A DNA stretch of 26,387 nucleotides from Prorocentrum cordatum. Lineage: Eukaryota > Sar > Dinophyceae > Prorocentrales > Prorocentraceae. How positions within the stretch are numbered: the stretch's first letter is position 1; every line of letters starts with the position of its first letter. Both the position numbers and the translations under genes were made by a program. Location: contig CAUYUJ010020686.1 of the NCBI GenBank assembly GCA_963575745.1, positions 27,952 to 54,338 on the forward strand, given 5' to 3'. A model generated the notes under the pieces. That model was not told where the DNA came from. It saw nothing but the letters and a program-made list of their open reading frames with translations, and ran no database searches. Positions 8,573 to 17,575 of the stretch are shown here, piece after piece.

Positions 8573-9327
8573 TATTAATTCTAAAGAATAATTATTGTTG
8601 GGACCCCTGGTGCACGGCCCCCCCGCCGCGCCTAGGCCGCAGCTACATTTTCATCATTTTTTCGCGAAAGCTTCAGAAAAGTGGATGGGGTCCAGATCCG
8701 GTTGTTTTGTTGTAATCCGTTTTCCCTTGCAAAAAACACTATAAAATGACATTTCTTGTTCTAATATAATCAAATTTCAAGAATCCCTTGCAAAAAATAA
8801 GGTAAAGTGGACATTCGCGCGCGCAAGACGAAATCCTTCCAAAAGCTTAGTGTTCGGAGCGATTTTAACATAAAAACATCAAAAAACCAATGGTTTTTCA
8901 ACAAAAAAATGTCAAAATCTCATCCCGCGCGCTCTTGCGGATTCGTAGGAAACCCAACACTTTTTAAACATTTCTGTCAAACGGGCTTTTGCGAGCAACT
9001 TTTTCGAACTTCTGCGACAACGGTTGCGCACCTGCCAGGGCCATCATCCCTGTCAAATAATACCATGCGGGACACATTCGTTTTTTCTTCGCGCGCGCAC
9101 GCCGTCGTCGTCGGCCGCGGGGCCCTGAATAGTAGCCACGGTCGTCCGCATGCCACGAAGTGAAGTGTCCGAACGTCATAGGGCGGGAAGCTGGGTGTGG
9201 GTGGTGGCGAAGAGTCGTATGGAAATTTGGTAGAGCTTGAACCGGCCCCCCCACAAAGTGGGGGTATTGCCCGCCTCCTATGAAAACCCTGGCACTGGTG
9301 AGAACGGAGTGTCCCCAGTCTTAAATG
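8573..9327. other. AT-richer low-copy-looking stretch between two TTA/TTG tracts
   Basis: The composition differs from its GC-rich neighbours. Its first 50 bases (AATTCTAAAGAATAATTATT, then TGTTGG and CCCCTGGTG) resemble the start of the dispersed repeat at 1032. A diverged 61-bp duplication is marked by CCCTTGCAAAAAA at 8724 and CCCTTGCAAAAAAT at 8785. A small hairpin CCCCCAC-AAA-GTGGGGG lies at 9248-9264. No gene was recognised. Confidence 0.5.
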
Positions 9328-9360
<33 letters not shown>

Positions 9361-9585
9361 ATTATTATTATTATTATTATGATCTTTATTATTGTTATAT
9401 TTATTATTATTGTTATTCATATTATTATTATTATTATTAGTATTATTTTTATTATTATTATTATTAGTATTATGATTATGATTAGTAGTATTATTATTAT
9501 GTCATCATTATTATTCTGATATTATCATTATTATTATTATCATTATTATTATTGTCATTATTATTTTTATTGTTATAAGGATCCT
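9328..9585. repeat. TTG then TTA/ATT trinucleotide tract
   Basis: A pure TTG run (about 9329-9360) passes into ATTATTATT with interruptions by GTT, CAT, TTT and AGT. It ends at an AAGGATCC boundary. Translated frames are poly-Val, poly-Ile or poly-Tyr and are not real. Confidence 0.9.
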
Positions 9586-10530
9586 AAGCTCCCCCCCCTG
9601 GCGTGCTTTTCGGGCCGGGTCCCTTCTGGATTTCGTTAGCTGCCCTGACAGGCCGCGCTGGCGCAGCCTTCAATGCTAGGGGCGACCCCAGCGCAAACCG
9701 ACGGAGACGGGCCCCAGGTGGCCCGCCCAGTTTGGGCCAGCGTCGGCAGCCTTGGCGCTAGCTGGAACGTCCTCGCCAGACTCCGTGACCACCACAGTGC
9801 CCCCACTGGCCGCTCTTCAGGAAACCCTCGGGCCGAACGAAAGGGGGGGATAGGGAAAGGGGGGTTACGAAATCTGCGGCGTGCAGCTGGTTTCGGCCCC
9901 GCCGCCAGGGCCCATTCCTGAATGCATGGGCGCCTCCTGGTGCCGGGAGGCGCTGGTAAAATTAGCTACGTGAGCTGATTCTCCCCCTCCCCCCCTTTGC
10001 TATCCCCCCTTTCGCCCAGCTGGAAGCCCGCCGCCCGGCGGCGCGATTCCGCGCCCTCGGCAGGAGCATGCGCTCACACGAAAACTGTCCTTGTCAAGAG
10101 GGGAAAAAACATAGACACAATTAATCGTCGATTCCCCCGAAAAGATGGGAAAATATGGGAATGGGGGGGGAAGACAAAAACCAAGAGCATATGGGAAGAT
10201 ATGGGGAATCCTGTTACTTGTGTGCATTTATTTGCGTGTCCCAGGGCCCCTTCAGCTTGGAGGCCCCTGCGGGGGCGCAGTGCCCCAGGGACGGCCGCGT
10301 CTTTCGTGGAGCGCCGCGGCGGCGGTGCTGTCCGCGGAGTCCGTGCGGCCGCCGCCCACCGCGGAGGTGTGTGCGTGTGCGTCGCTGCCCAAGTTTTCTG
10401 AGAGGGCCCTTGCCTTCTTAGAAGCCCCCGACCTTGCTAGAAAGTGGCCTCCTCGCGATACCCCCATGTGCGCATCTCCAATTTACTGCGCTGCTGCACG
10501 GACAGTTAAAGCCCCAGTGCGCGTCGCCCA
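9586..10530. other. Region without a recognised gene
   Basis: Contains the foldback at 9838-10014 and an A/G-rich patch at 10140-10206 in which ATATGGGAA or ATATGGGGA is repeated. The rest is GC-rich sequence with no family-level match on either strand. Confidence 0.4.
9838..10014. repeat. Imperfect inverted repeat with nested hairpin
   Basis: The left arm 9838-9865 (CGAAAGGGGGGGATAGGGAA...) pairs with the right arm 9988-10014 (...CTATCCCCCCTTTCG) with small indels. Between them a second hairpin has the arms GCGCCTCC (9930-9937) and GGAGGCGC (9946-9953). It could be a small foldback element, but no duplicated flank is evident. Confidence 0.6.
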
Positions 10531-10927
10531 TTGCGGTTGGACATCGACGCTGAGCAGTTATGTTCGCGGTGGAAAAAAAAGTTGCCCTTGGGGATGCCGC
10601 TAACGACGACCCCGCCGTCGCGACGCTCCTCGCGACCGCGCGATGTGCGGAGGCAGTCTTCCCGATCCCCGACCCTGTCCCCACCGCCGGGCAGAGCGGT
10701 GCCATGTGGCGCAAAGACGTCGCCAACGGCACATCAGGCTATGACATCGCGGCCCTATGCCATCAGGTTTGGGCCGCCGCGAGCACTGGGGTACACGCCG
10801 TATTCTATTTGCGTCGACGCCACCAGTGACTCGGCGCTCCTTTGCCGCATCCCATCGTTGGGCTGGTCGAGTGTAGCTCGTGGGTACCCCGACCAGCGTT
10901 CCTCTATTTTCATGGGCAAGACCTTGA

Positions 10928-11143
10928 CCGGGACCGCAGACCCCAGGTGCAGGCAGGACGTGCGTTGACTACGTCTTTGCCAGCAACGCAACACAACTCG
11001 TCGCTGACTTCGCCCTGCTCCGTGATCTTCCTACTCGGCAGCACCTGGGCCTCCTGGTCACTGTCGGCTCAGTCCCTGTGCGGCAGCCATCAAGGCGGAT
11101 GAAGAGCGTAGTTCAGTACCCGCTGGCCTACTTGTTCAAGTGA
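10928..11143 (+). pseudogene. C-terminal end of LINE EEP-type endonuclease
   Basis: An open frame of about 71 codons follows a stop at 10925. It contains AGRTCVDYVFASN, which fits the (T/R)-x-x-DY-x-x-x segment near the end of EEP endonucleases, and then LLRDLPTRQHLGLLVTV. The latter is at the place of the usual SDH-x-P motif, but here the catalytic SDH is replaced by R-Q-H. This nuclease would nick target DNA for target-primed reverse transcription. The N-terminal half of the domain is not readable in any single frame. The frame ends in TGA at 11141-11143. Confidence 0.55.
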
Positions 11144-12684
11144 CTGAGATGAGTAGCGTGCCGTAGGCGACCGCGTCGAAAGCATGTGCCAGTCGCGTAT
11201 GGGCGCGGCGGATCTCGCCAACGATGTGGACAACATGTTCGAAGTGGCCAGCCAAGCCGCGCGCGCTCCACGAGGAGCCTAGCCGCGTCGCCCTCTGGCA
11301 AGGCGCCAGGCTTACCGCGGCATGCGTGGCGCCGGCCATGTCCAGATGTGGAACAGAGCCAAACGCACCTGGACGGCCGCCAACCTGCTGGCGCAGCGGC
11401 GTCGACCGACTAGCCCTACGGAGTTCCTGCATTTGTGGTGTCCTCAGGAGCTGCCCACTGACATTCAGCCCGACCACCTCATTGCACGCACGGAAGCTGA
11501 ACGCCAAAGGTGCAGCCAACGCGACAAGGCCGCCCGCGTCGCAGCATGCGCAACCGCATTCGAGCCAAGGACAGAGGCAAGGCCAAAAGCCACTGGGGTC
11601 AAGCCGCAGACAACTCTGCACCTGCTACCTGCGCGCGCCGTACAGTGGCCCTCCCGACGCGTCACCAGGCACGTGGGGCTGCACTTACGGCGGTGAGGAG
11701 GGGCCAACCGGCGAAGCTCTCCAGGCGCATAGCCCACCTGGGTCAAAATCTAGGCCACCAGGCCTACAACCACCGCATGGCGATTCACGATGCATCAGCA
11801 TGGGGGGAGCATATTTGCGGTTCCTTGCACGTGCCACTGGTCACCTCCAAGGCAGTTTTTTTCTCACTCGGCGACATCAAACTGTTGATGTATGGACAAA
11901 GCGACAGCGCCAGCACATGCCGCGACCCCGTCAGCACCACACCTGTAGATGACAACAATTCGACGGCCCCCACACACGGCCAGGGAGTCTGAGACATCTC
12001 TTGACGAAGCTACCCTTTATGATCGCCTCTCGGGCCAGAAAGTCCACTCATGCAAAATGGTGGGATGGGCTGTTGGGGAGGGGCTCCACCACCGGGTTGC
12101 AGCCCTCAAGCTTAACGGCCACCCCTTAAAGCTTACCACCAGGTGAAGCTAGTGGGGGGCTACATGAAGGTTGTGCCAGCAGCGGAGAGCACGGACCTCA
12201 AGCTTGCTGCCGCTGCCGACGACCGAGTTCGCCGTGCGGTGGCCAGACCCCCCCGCGTCGGCCGCCTCCCTGACGGTGCCCGCGCGAGGGCTCTCTCCGC
12301 AAGGTCCTTGGTGGCAAGGATGTGCGCCGCGCCAGCATCCGAGCCCCCAGTGCGAAAGCGCGCAACCGTTACAACGGCGCGCTGTTTGCCGCCATCCGCC
12401 CCAAGGGGCGCCTATGGATATCCCAGTGGGCACCGTGCGCCTTCATTGTCCCAGGCCGTGCCCTGGAACTTGGGCGCCATCGCGCAGCGGCAGGCGCTCT
12501 TCGGATCGCGCAGGCATTTGCTGCGAGACGCCAGTCTCAACGCCCGAGCTCAAGGGGCGCGCGACCACGCGCAAGCCTTCCAGGGCGATTTGCATATAGT
12601 TGAACTCTGGCAAGCCATCGCCCACTTGGATCGGAGCTGGTCAGTCGTCGGCACGATGTGTGACGACTGGGGCGCGCATCTGTC

Positions 12685-13020
12685 GTGGTTGCACCCGTCC
12701 GTTGGGATATTCGCACACATGCCCAGAGCATCGCAGAGGCGAGCCTTCGAAACCCTACCATAAGAAGACATGACCTCGGAGCGGCGGCTGCGGTGAAACA
12801 TGGCCTCGACTACTTCGCCAATTGGCTGCAAAGAACCAAGGATAAAGCCAAATGTGCTGCGTGGCAACTCGGCCTTCTGTGCAACTACCTCTGCGGCGGT
12901 GACCACGCACGACAGAGGAAAATACGCGCGGGAATCTCGGCCGACCCGTCACCGCTGTGCCGATGGTGGAACCAAGAAGAGAAGGCTCATGCGCGCACCT
13001 CCTGGAGTTGCCCTTGCTAG
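12685..13020 (+). pseudogene. Post-RT region of LINE with decayed CCHC
   Basis: A 111-residue frame with HGLDYFANWLQRTKDKAKCA, then CNYLCGGDHARQRKIRAGIS and PLCRWWNQEEKAHARTSW before a final SCPC. In related LINEs this segment lies between the RT thumb and the CCHC motif and ends C-x2-C...H-x4-C. Here the second cysteine is a tryptophan and the spacing before the last cysteine is longer, so the zinc site is probably lost. The preceding frame (to 12763) carries a matching upstream piece (IVELWQAIAHL and SWLHPSVGI), which implies a frameshift around 12690-12760. Confidence 0.55.
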
Positions 13021-13100
13021 GCCCGCGAGCGCACTGCCCCAGCAACAATGATCTGCGCTCGCCTGCGCTCTCCTTTCTCGACCGGGCCTTCGTTCCTTTG

Positions 13101-13680
13101 GGGTGGTTCCAGACCTCTTGTGCCCTATAGCAAGGATAACTGTGGCAATCGTCCTTAGCGCTGGGCCACACCGAGTCTGGGCTAGATCAGTTTGTGCGCC
13201 TCCCTCAGGCGGTCCGCGCCTGCTCTGCACATCCCCACACGAGCGCCTGAGGAATGGGTCGCCGGTCCGGGCGTCGCGCTGGAACGGCCGTGGCCGGCAA
13301 CGCATGGCTCAGATGCTGGCCGCTCCTGGGTGGCCAATGGGGGGGGGGTCAGGGTCCATCGTGGCCGGGTGGCCCTTCGGGACTGCTGCTGCTCCCAGGT
13401 TGTGCTTCCTCGGGCTTTCGATGCCCCCCCCTCGTCCGCCCAGCGCTCCAGTCCTCGGACCCCTGCGGCCTGTGGGGCGCGCCCCAGGACTGTCGGACCC
13501 CCCGCGTGACGGGGCGAGCCCCGCCCCGCCGCCCCCCCCCCCCCCCGGGCGACCAGCAAGGATCACTGTGCCCGCAGGTCCGCCAGCGGCATCCGCTTCC
13601 CAGGACACCACCAACCAATGGACCAAGCTCCCTCCCTCGTGCCTTCCCTCCTCTCCTCTCCTGCTCTTCTTTTGGGGGCG
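13101..13680. other. GC-rich stretch, no recognised gene
   Basis: May hold the decayed tail of the LINE relic at its left end. Homopolymer C and G runs occur at about 13340 and 13530-13548. Long overlapping frames on both strands give low-complexity Pro/Gly/Arg products with no family match. Confidence 0.4.
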
Positions 13681-13682
13681 TT

Positions 13683-13965
13683 CCTGCGCGTTCCTCCTCC
13701 GCCTCCTCCTCCGCCTCTTCCTCCTCCTCCTCCTCCTCCTCCTCCTCCTCCTCCTCCTTCTCCGTCTCTCCTCCTCCTCCTCCTCCTCCTCCTCCTCCTC
13801 TTCCTACTACACGCTTCTCGTGTATCCCTCGGTTCTCAACGCCATTCCTCCCCTTCCCCTTTTTACGTTGGGCCGACATAATGCACCGCGGGACTGCACC
13901 TTCCCTTCCTCCTCCTACTCCTGCCCCTCCCGCTCTTCCCCGTCCCCCCCCCCTCCCCTTCATTC
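13683..13965. repeat. CTC tracts
   Basis: Near-pure CTC/CCT runs at about 13693-13802 with a CTTCTCCGTCTC interruption, then a looser CCT-rich run at 13898-13965. The minus strand reads as poly-Glu, which I regard as spurious. Confidence 0.85.
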
Positions 13966-14039
13966 CTGCAGGTTGGCGCTTCAGGCTGCCTCACGTGTGC
14001 CTGAAGCGTCTATTGTCCAGTGTACATGTCGCTTCGCAG

Positions 14040-14280
14040 AGGTTCGGCAGTGCGGTCAGAAGGTTGCGGCTTCGAGGTTGGAGGTCGGAAGGATAATGAG
14101 GGTATGCTTTGGAGGAAGGCTGGAGGTTGGTAGCTTGGTGGCTCGAAGGCTGGGGTGCTGTGGGTTGGGGGCTCGAGGGTTACAAGGTCGGGGGCTGACG
14201 GGTGGGTAGTTGAAAGTCAGATGGCTTGGAGTTCAAACGGCTGGAGGTTGGGAAGGTTCGGGCTCGAGAGCTGGCTGCCG
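14040..14280. repeat. G-rich degenerate minisatellite (GGCTCGAGGGTTGG-like)
   Basis: Repeated short units with GGTTGGAGG, GGCTGGAGGTT, GGCTCGAAGGCTGGG and GGCTCGAGGGTT spaced about 10-22 bases apart. The period is irregular. Confidence 0.55.
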
Positions 14281-14480
14281 AAGCGAGGGGACGGCCTTGA
14301 GATCTGGCGCTGCGAGACAATCTGCCGCAACAAGTCACGACCGGAGCCCCTGGATCCCAGCGTTCTGCTGCACTTGTCGAGCTGCATCGGTCTGTGATGG
14401 CCCGGGGGACCGAAACTGGGCGCAAGCGCCCGGTGTGACAAAGTTGCAACGCCCAGATCTGAGAAGCCCAGACATCTGGC

Positions 14481-14660
14481 TGCTCAAATTTTTTCGGTGC
14501 GCGGGCCCTGGAGGTCTGGACCGCTTCCCCATGGCCAGGTTTTCGCCTTGACTTGTTTGTTGACGCTCCCAAGGCCCGGCGAGGCCCGCGGAGGCCGAGA
14601 ACGGCCAGAGACCACCCGCTCCAATTTTTTTGGAGCGTCGGATCTCTGGGAGGGGGCCTG
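14481..14660. repeat. Hairpin-bearing dispersed repeat, copy 1
   Basis: Aligns over about 150 bases with 24205-24385. Shared blocks in order include TCTGGACC, CTTCCC, GGTTTTC, AAGGCCCGGC/GAGGCCCGGC and CGGAGGCC. Both copies end in a hairpin of exactly 8-bp stem and T5 loop; here it is CGCTCCAA-TTTTT-TTGGAGCG at 14617-14637. A weaker relative of the hairpin (TGCTCAAA-TTTTT-TCGGTGCG) starts at 14481, about 136 bases before it. Confidence 0.7.
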
Positions 14661-14854
14661 CTGCTCGCTTCTTCCAGGCTCGTCGGGCCCGTTTGGCAGT
14701 TTTCGGGGGCCGCTCGGGCCGTCTCAACGCGTCTGGCCGCGGGTCCTGGGTCCTCGGGCTCCCGTCGGCGGCGCAGCACGCCGCCAGAGGTGCGTGGTCT
14801 GCTTCTGAACGGCAGGCTGGCGTTGCCCCGCTCCTGATCCGAGTGTTTATTGAA
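14661..14854. other. GC-rich stretch, nothing recognised
   Basis: No repeat or gene could be supported. Confidence 0.4.
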
Positions 14855-15195
14855 CTTGACTCCTCCTCCTCCTCCTCCTCGTGCCGCCTCCCCCCTTCGT
14901 CACCCCAGCCCATGCGCCACCTGCAGACCCCTCTAGTGCCCTTCCTTCTCCTCCTGCCTCCTTCCTTCTCCTCTCTCATCCTGTTGATCCCCTCGCTCCT
15001 GCTGCTGCTGCTGATGCTCATTATCCTGTTCATTTCTCCACTTGATCCTCTTCCTTCTCTTCCTCCTCCTCCTCCTCCTCCTCCTCCTCTTCTGTCTCCT
15101 CGTTGTCGTCGTCGTCGTCGTCGTCGTCCTTCTCCTCCTCCTTCTCCCATCTTGCCTCCTGATCCTTCACCTCTCCTCGTCGCCCTCCTCCTCGT
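14855..15195. repeat. CTC/CCT tracts with a GTC run
   Basis: TCCTCCTCC runs at about 14862-14882 and 15060-15090, a pure GTCGTCGTC run at about 15105-15128, and CTTCTCCTCC between and after. Protein frames here are low complexity. Confidence 0.8.
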
Positions 15196-15558
15196 CCTAG
15201 GACCTAGTACAGAAGCAGCAGTTCATGCTCTTATGTGCACAAGCACTGCCCGAAGGCCAGAAGCTTCGAGAGAGCAACCACACCTGCCGTCAGAGGGTGG
15301 GCTCACACGCTGAAAGTTTTGTACTTGTAGTAGTCCCTGGCCGTTCTTGAGCAGAGTCCTGAACCCAGTCGGAAGGCATGGGCCTGCTCGTTCGAAGTGC
15401 GGTGCCGGGACCCCGCCCCTTCGAAGCTCGACAAGTCCCTCCTCCTCTTCTGCCTCTTCCTTCTCCTCCGCCTCCTCCTCTATCTGCTTGGCCCGACCTC
15501 CTCGGCTCAAGCCGCAGCGCGGCAGCCTGTCGGATGGCTCCCTGCATTCTGATAAGGT
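15196..15558. other. Mostly non-repetitive stretch, no recognised gene
   Basis: Includes a CCTCCTCCTCTTCTGCC patch at 15436-15484. Otherwise I see no repeat or coding match. Confidence 0.4.
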
Positions 15559-15724
15559 TCGAGTAGGGATCGATTACAGAATTGGTTTGCCCCAAATTCA
15601 TCTCTTCGCCGGATCTACGAAAAAAATGCGTGGGATGCTCTGCGAACGCTCCACGTGTTTTCGTACCTTCGGCAAGAAACCAAGTTTTTGGGTAAACCGA
15701 CTCTGTAGTCGATCCCCTACTCGA
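15559..15724. mobile_element. 166-bp foldback element with terminal inverted repeats
   Basis: The left end TCGAGTAGGGATCGATTACA is matched by the reverse complement of the right end, TCGAGTAGGGGATCGACTAC. Similarity between the arms continues inward (AGAATTGGTTTGCCCC against AGAGTCGGTTTACCC, then CTTCGCCGG...CTACGAAAAAAA...CGTGG against CTTGCCGAAGG...TACGAAAA...CGTGG), so almost the whole element folds on itself around a centre near 15640. The left flank ends AGGT, and AGGT occurs one base beyond the right end, consistent with a 4-bp target duplication. No protein is encoded. I infer a non-autonomous MITE-like element. Confidence 0.75.
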
Positions 15725-15839
15725 CAGGTAGTTACATTACTTGTGGGCCATTGTGACGACGCAGTGCCCTCGACCACATGCGGGCCCTCGGAGACGTCCT
15801 GCGGCACCTCCTCCTGCTGCTCACCCTCGGCCCGAACGG

Positions 15840-15967
15840 CCAGGCCCCTCCTCCTGCGGCTCCCCCTCCTGCCCCTCCTGCTGCTGCTTCTCCCCCCCCG
15901 CTTCTTCTTCTTCTTCGCCCTCCTCCTGCGCCTCCTCTCTCTCTCTCTCTCTCTCTTTTTTTTTGGT

Positions 15968-16001
<34 letters not shown>

Positions 16002-16165
16002 GCTTCGTTTTTTTTTTTTTTCTATCCTCCTGCTGCCGCTTCTCCTGCTGCTGCTGCTGCTGCTCCTCCTCCTCCCTCTCCTCCTCCTCCTCCTCCTCCT
16101 CCTCCTCCTCTTCCTCCTCTTCTTCCTCCTCTTCTTCCTCCTCTTCTTCCTCCTCCTCCACACGC
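15840..16165. repeat. Compound CT-rich tracts (CTC, CT and poly-T)
   Basis: CTCCTGC units, CTTCTTCTT, TCTCTCTC with a poly-T insertion near 15956-15965, a second CT run, a poly-T run near 16007-16021, CTGCTGCTG and a long CTC run (about 16075-16160). Frames on the minus strand are poly-Glu/Arg and are not credible genes. Confidence 0.9.
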
Positions 16166-16604
16166 TGGAAGCCCCCCTTCCCCCTCCCCTTCCTCCTGCA
16201 CTTTCGCCTGCTTCTGCTGCTTCTCCTCACCGTCCTCCTGTCCCTCCTCCCGCGCCTTCACCGCCTCCCCCCGGCCTCTCGTGCTGCGCCGTCGGCGCCA
16301 CAGGCCCTCACCTGGCACCGCGCCCCCCCGGGCCAGCCGGACACGCCCGAGAAGCCGGGCTGCTACCTGTGGTCCCCCTCCGGGTGCCCGAAGATACCGA
16401 GGGTGCCCTTCGGGGAGGAGGGACCGAAGAGCATCGAGCACGCACAAACATGAACTCTTGTAGGTCCGCGCGGATTTTCAAAGGTTCTGCTCGTGCAACG
16501 TTTTGTTCCTCGAAGGGAGGCCGACACAGCTTCGACCTGTCGGTGCGCTGTCTCGAAGCCCCACTCGGGGCCAGCCGGCGCGCGCCCCACGCGCCAACCA
16601 CCAG
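16166..16604. other. GC-rich stretch, no recognised gene
   Basis: Overlapping low-complexity frames only. The right border is the second foldback element. Confidence 0.4.
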
Positions 16605-17092
16605 TCGAGTAGGAGATCGACTGCAAAATTGATTCGCTCCAAACTTGGAAGTCTCACCGAATCGACGAACATTATGCGGAATGTTCGTAGATCTACAAAC
16701 ATTCTACAGTGGTAACCCATGCCCAGAAGCACACGGCTTGCAAATTGATGGACGTCCTGGGGTCTCAGGCTTGGGTTTCTTATGGAAGGTTTGTTGTGGT
16801 CGAGCTCCTAGTGTACGTACTTTTCTCGTATGCGGGACGGAAAAATGACCACTGCCAGTGCTTCTTGTTTGTTGCCGCCTTCCAGCCGGCCCAAAAAGAA
16901 GCAGTGGTTGTGGTCATTTCCCTGGTGCCAAGCTTAACGAAAATGACCACAGCCACTGTTTTGTTTCTGCTGGCCAGAAGGCTGCAACAGAAGAAAAGCA
17001 GTGGCTGTGGTCGTTTTCACGTCCCGTATCGTAGGTTCGACAAGGGAGACAATGTCGGGGTGAATCACTTCTGCAGTCGATCTCCTACTCGA
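16605..17092. mobile_element. 488-bp element with the same terminal inverted repeats and internal double hairpin
   Basis: The left end TCGAGTAGGAGATCGACTGC continues as AAAATTGATTCGC; the reverse complement of the right end gives TCGAGTAGGAGATCGACTGC then AGAAGTGATTCAC. These match the termini of the 166-bp element at 15559-15724. The flank CCAG precedes the left end and recurs one base beyond the right end. Inside are two tandem hairpins: 16843-16866 pairs with 16896-16919 (3 mismatches in 24), and 16940-16970 pairs with 16984-17017. The arms of the two hairpins are related to each other (AAATGACCAC followed by CACTG-like sequence). Near the left end are GAACATT/AATGTTC and the palindrome GTAGATCTAC. 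No transposase is encoded. Confidence 0.75.
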
Positions 17093-17209
17093 GCCAGAAG
17101 CATGGAAGGCTTGGCCCTGCCAGCTGCCCGCCGGTGCTCTCCGCGCGTAGCATGTCGGCGGCATGCCTCGGCTCGGCTCGCCTCGACCTGGGAGGACGGG
17201 GTGCACTTC

Positions 17210-17342
17210 CGAGGGTGCTCTCTCCGGGGCGGGTGCCGAGCATAGGGGACCACATGCGAACCCTACCCCTACCCCCCACGATTTCTGAGGGGGAGGGTGG
17301 GATTCACTTCGCTCGGGAGCTCCGGGGCGGGTGCCGAGCAAC
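17210..17342. repeat. 98-bp spaced duplication
   Basis: CCGGGGCGGGTGCCGAGCA occurs at 17224-17242 and again at 17322-17340, with weaker similarity just upstream (GTGCACTTCCGAGGG against GATTCACTTCGCTCGGG). No gene is seen in 17093-17210. Confidence 0.65.
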
Positions 17343-17354
17343 GGCTGGCGTTGC

Positions 17355-17410
17355 TCCTTTTTTCCCAACCGTCCTGTGGTGTCGGGTCCTCGTTTTGCAG
17401 AGACAGCGCC
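17355..17410. repeat. Short dispersed motif, copy 1 (partner at 20250-20300)
   Basis: TTCCCAACCGTCCTGTGGTG then TCGGGTCCTCGTTTTG matches TTCCCAACCCTCCGGTGTCG then GGTTCTCGTCTTG at 20257-20290. Both are followed within about 20 bases by a CTCC-rich stretch. Confidence 0.6.
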
Positions 17411-17417
17411 CCGCGTT

Positions 17418-17570
17418 CCCACTCCTCCTCCTCCTCCTCCCCCTCCTCCCCCTCCTCCCTCGTCCCATCCGCCTCAACATCGTCATCGTCAGCGTCATCA
17501 TCGTCATCGTCATCGCCATCGTCTTGATCCACATCATCATGAGCATCGCCATCGCCATCGCCAGCGCCGC
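17418..17570. repeat. CTC tract followed by ATC/GTC tract
   Basis: CTCCTCCTCC to about 17460, then CATCGTCATCGTCATCGCC-type units to about 17570. This is the reverse-complement orientation of the GAT tracts elsewhere in the window. Confidence 0.8.
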
Positions 17571-17575
17571 ACCCC

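Larger units (their letters stand above)
10531..13100 (+). mobile_element. Degenerate LINE relic with several frameshifts
   Basis: Recognisable pieces appear in the right order on the plus strand but in different frames: the end of an endonuclease/exonuclease/phosphatase-type endonuclease (10928-11143), an unrecognisable middle where the reverse transcriptase should be, and the post-RT region with a decayed CCHC (12685-13020). After it, another frame reads a FLDRAFVPLGWF-like segment near 13075-13110, matching the short tryptophan-containing stretch I recall after the CCHC in such elements. I could not find a convincing YxDD-type catalytic motif. Only about 1.5 kb separates the two ends, so part of the RT may be deleted as well as frameshifted. 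Confidence 0.6.

Noticed and set aside
13103-14209. 368-residue plus-strand frame
   Set aside because: It crosses a C run and a long CTC tract, has overlapping equally open frames on both strands, and shows no domain.
15598-16230. Minus-strand poly-Glu/Arg protein
   Set aside because: It is the complement of CTC, CT and T tracts, and its C-terminal part runs into the foldback element.
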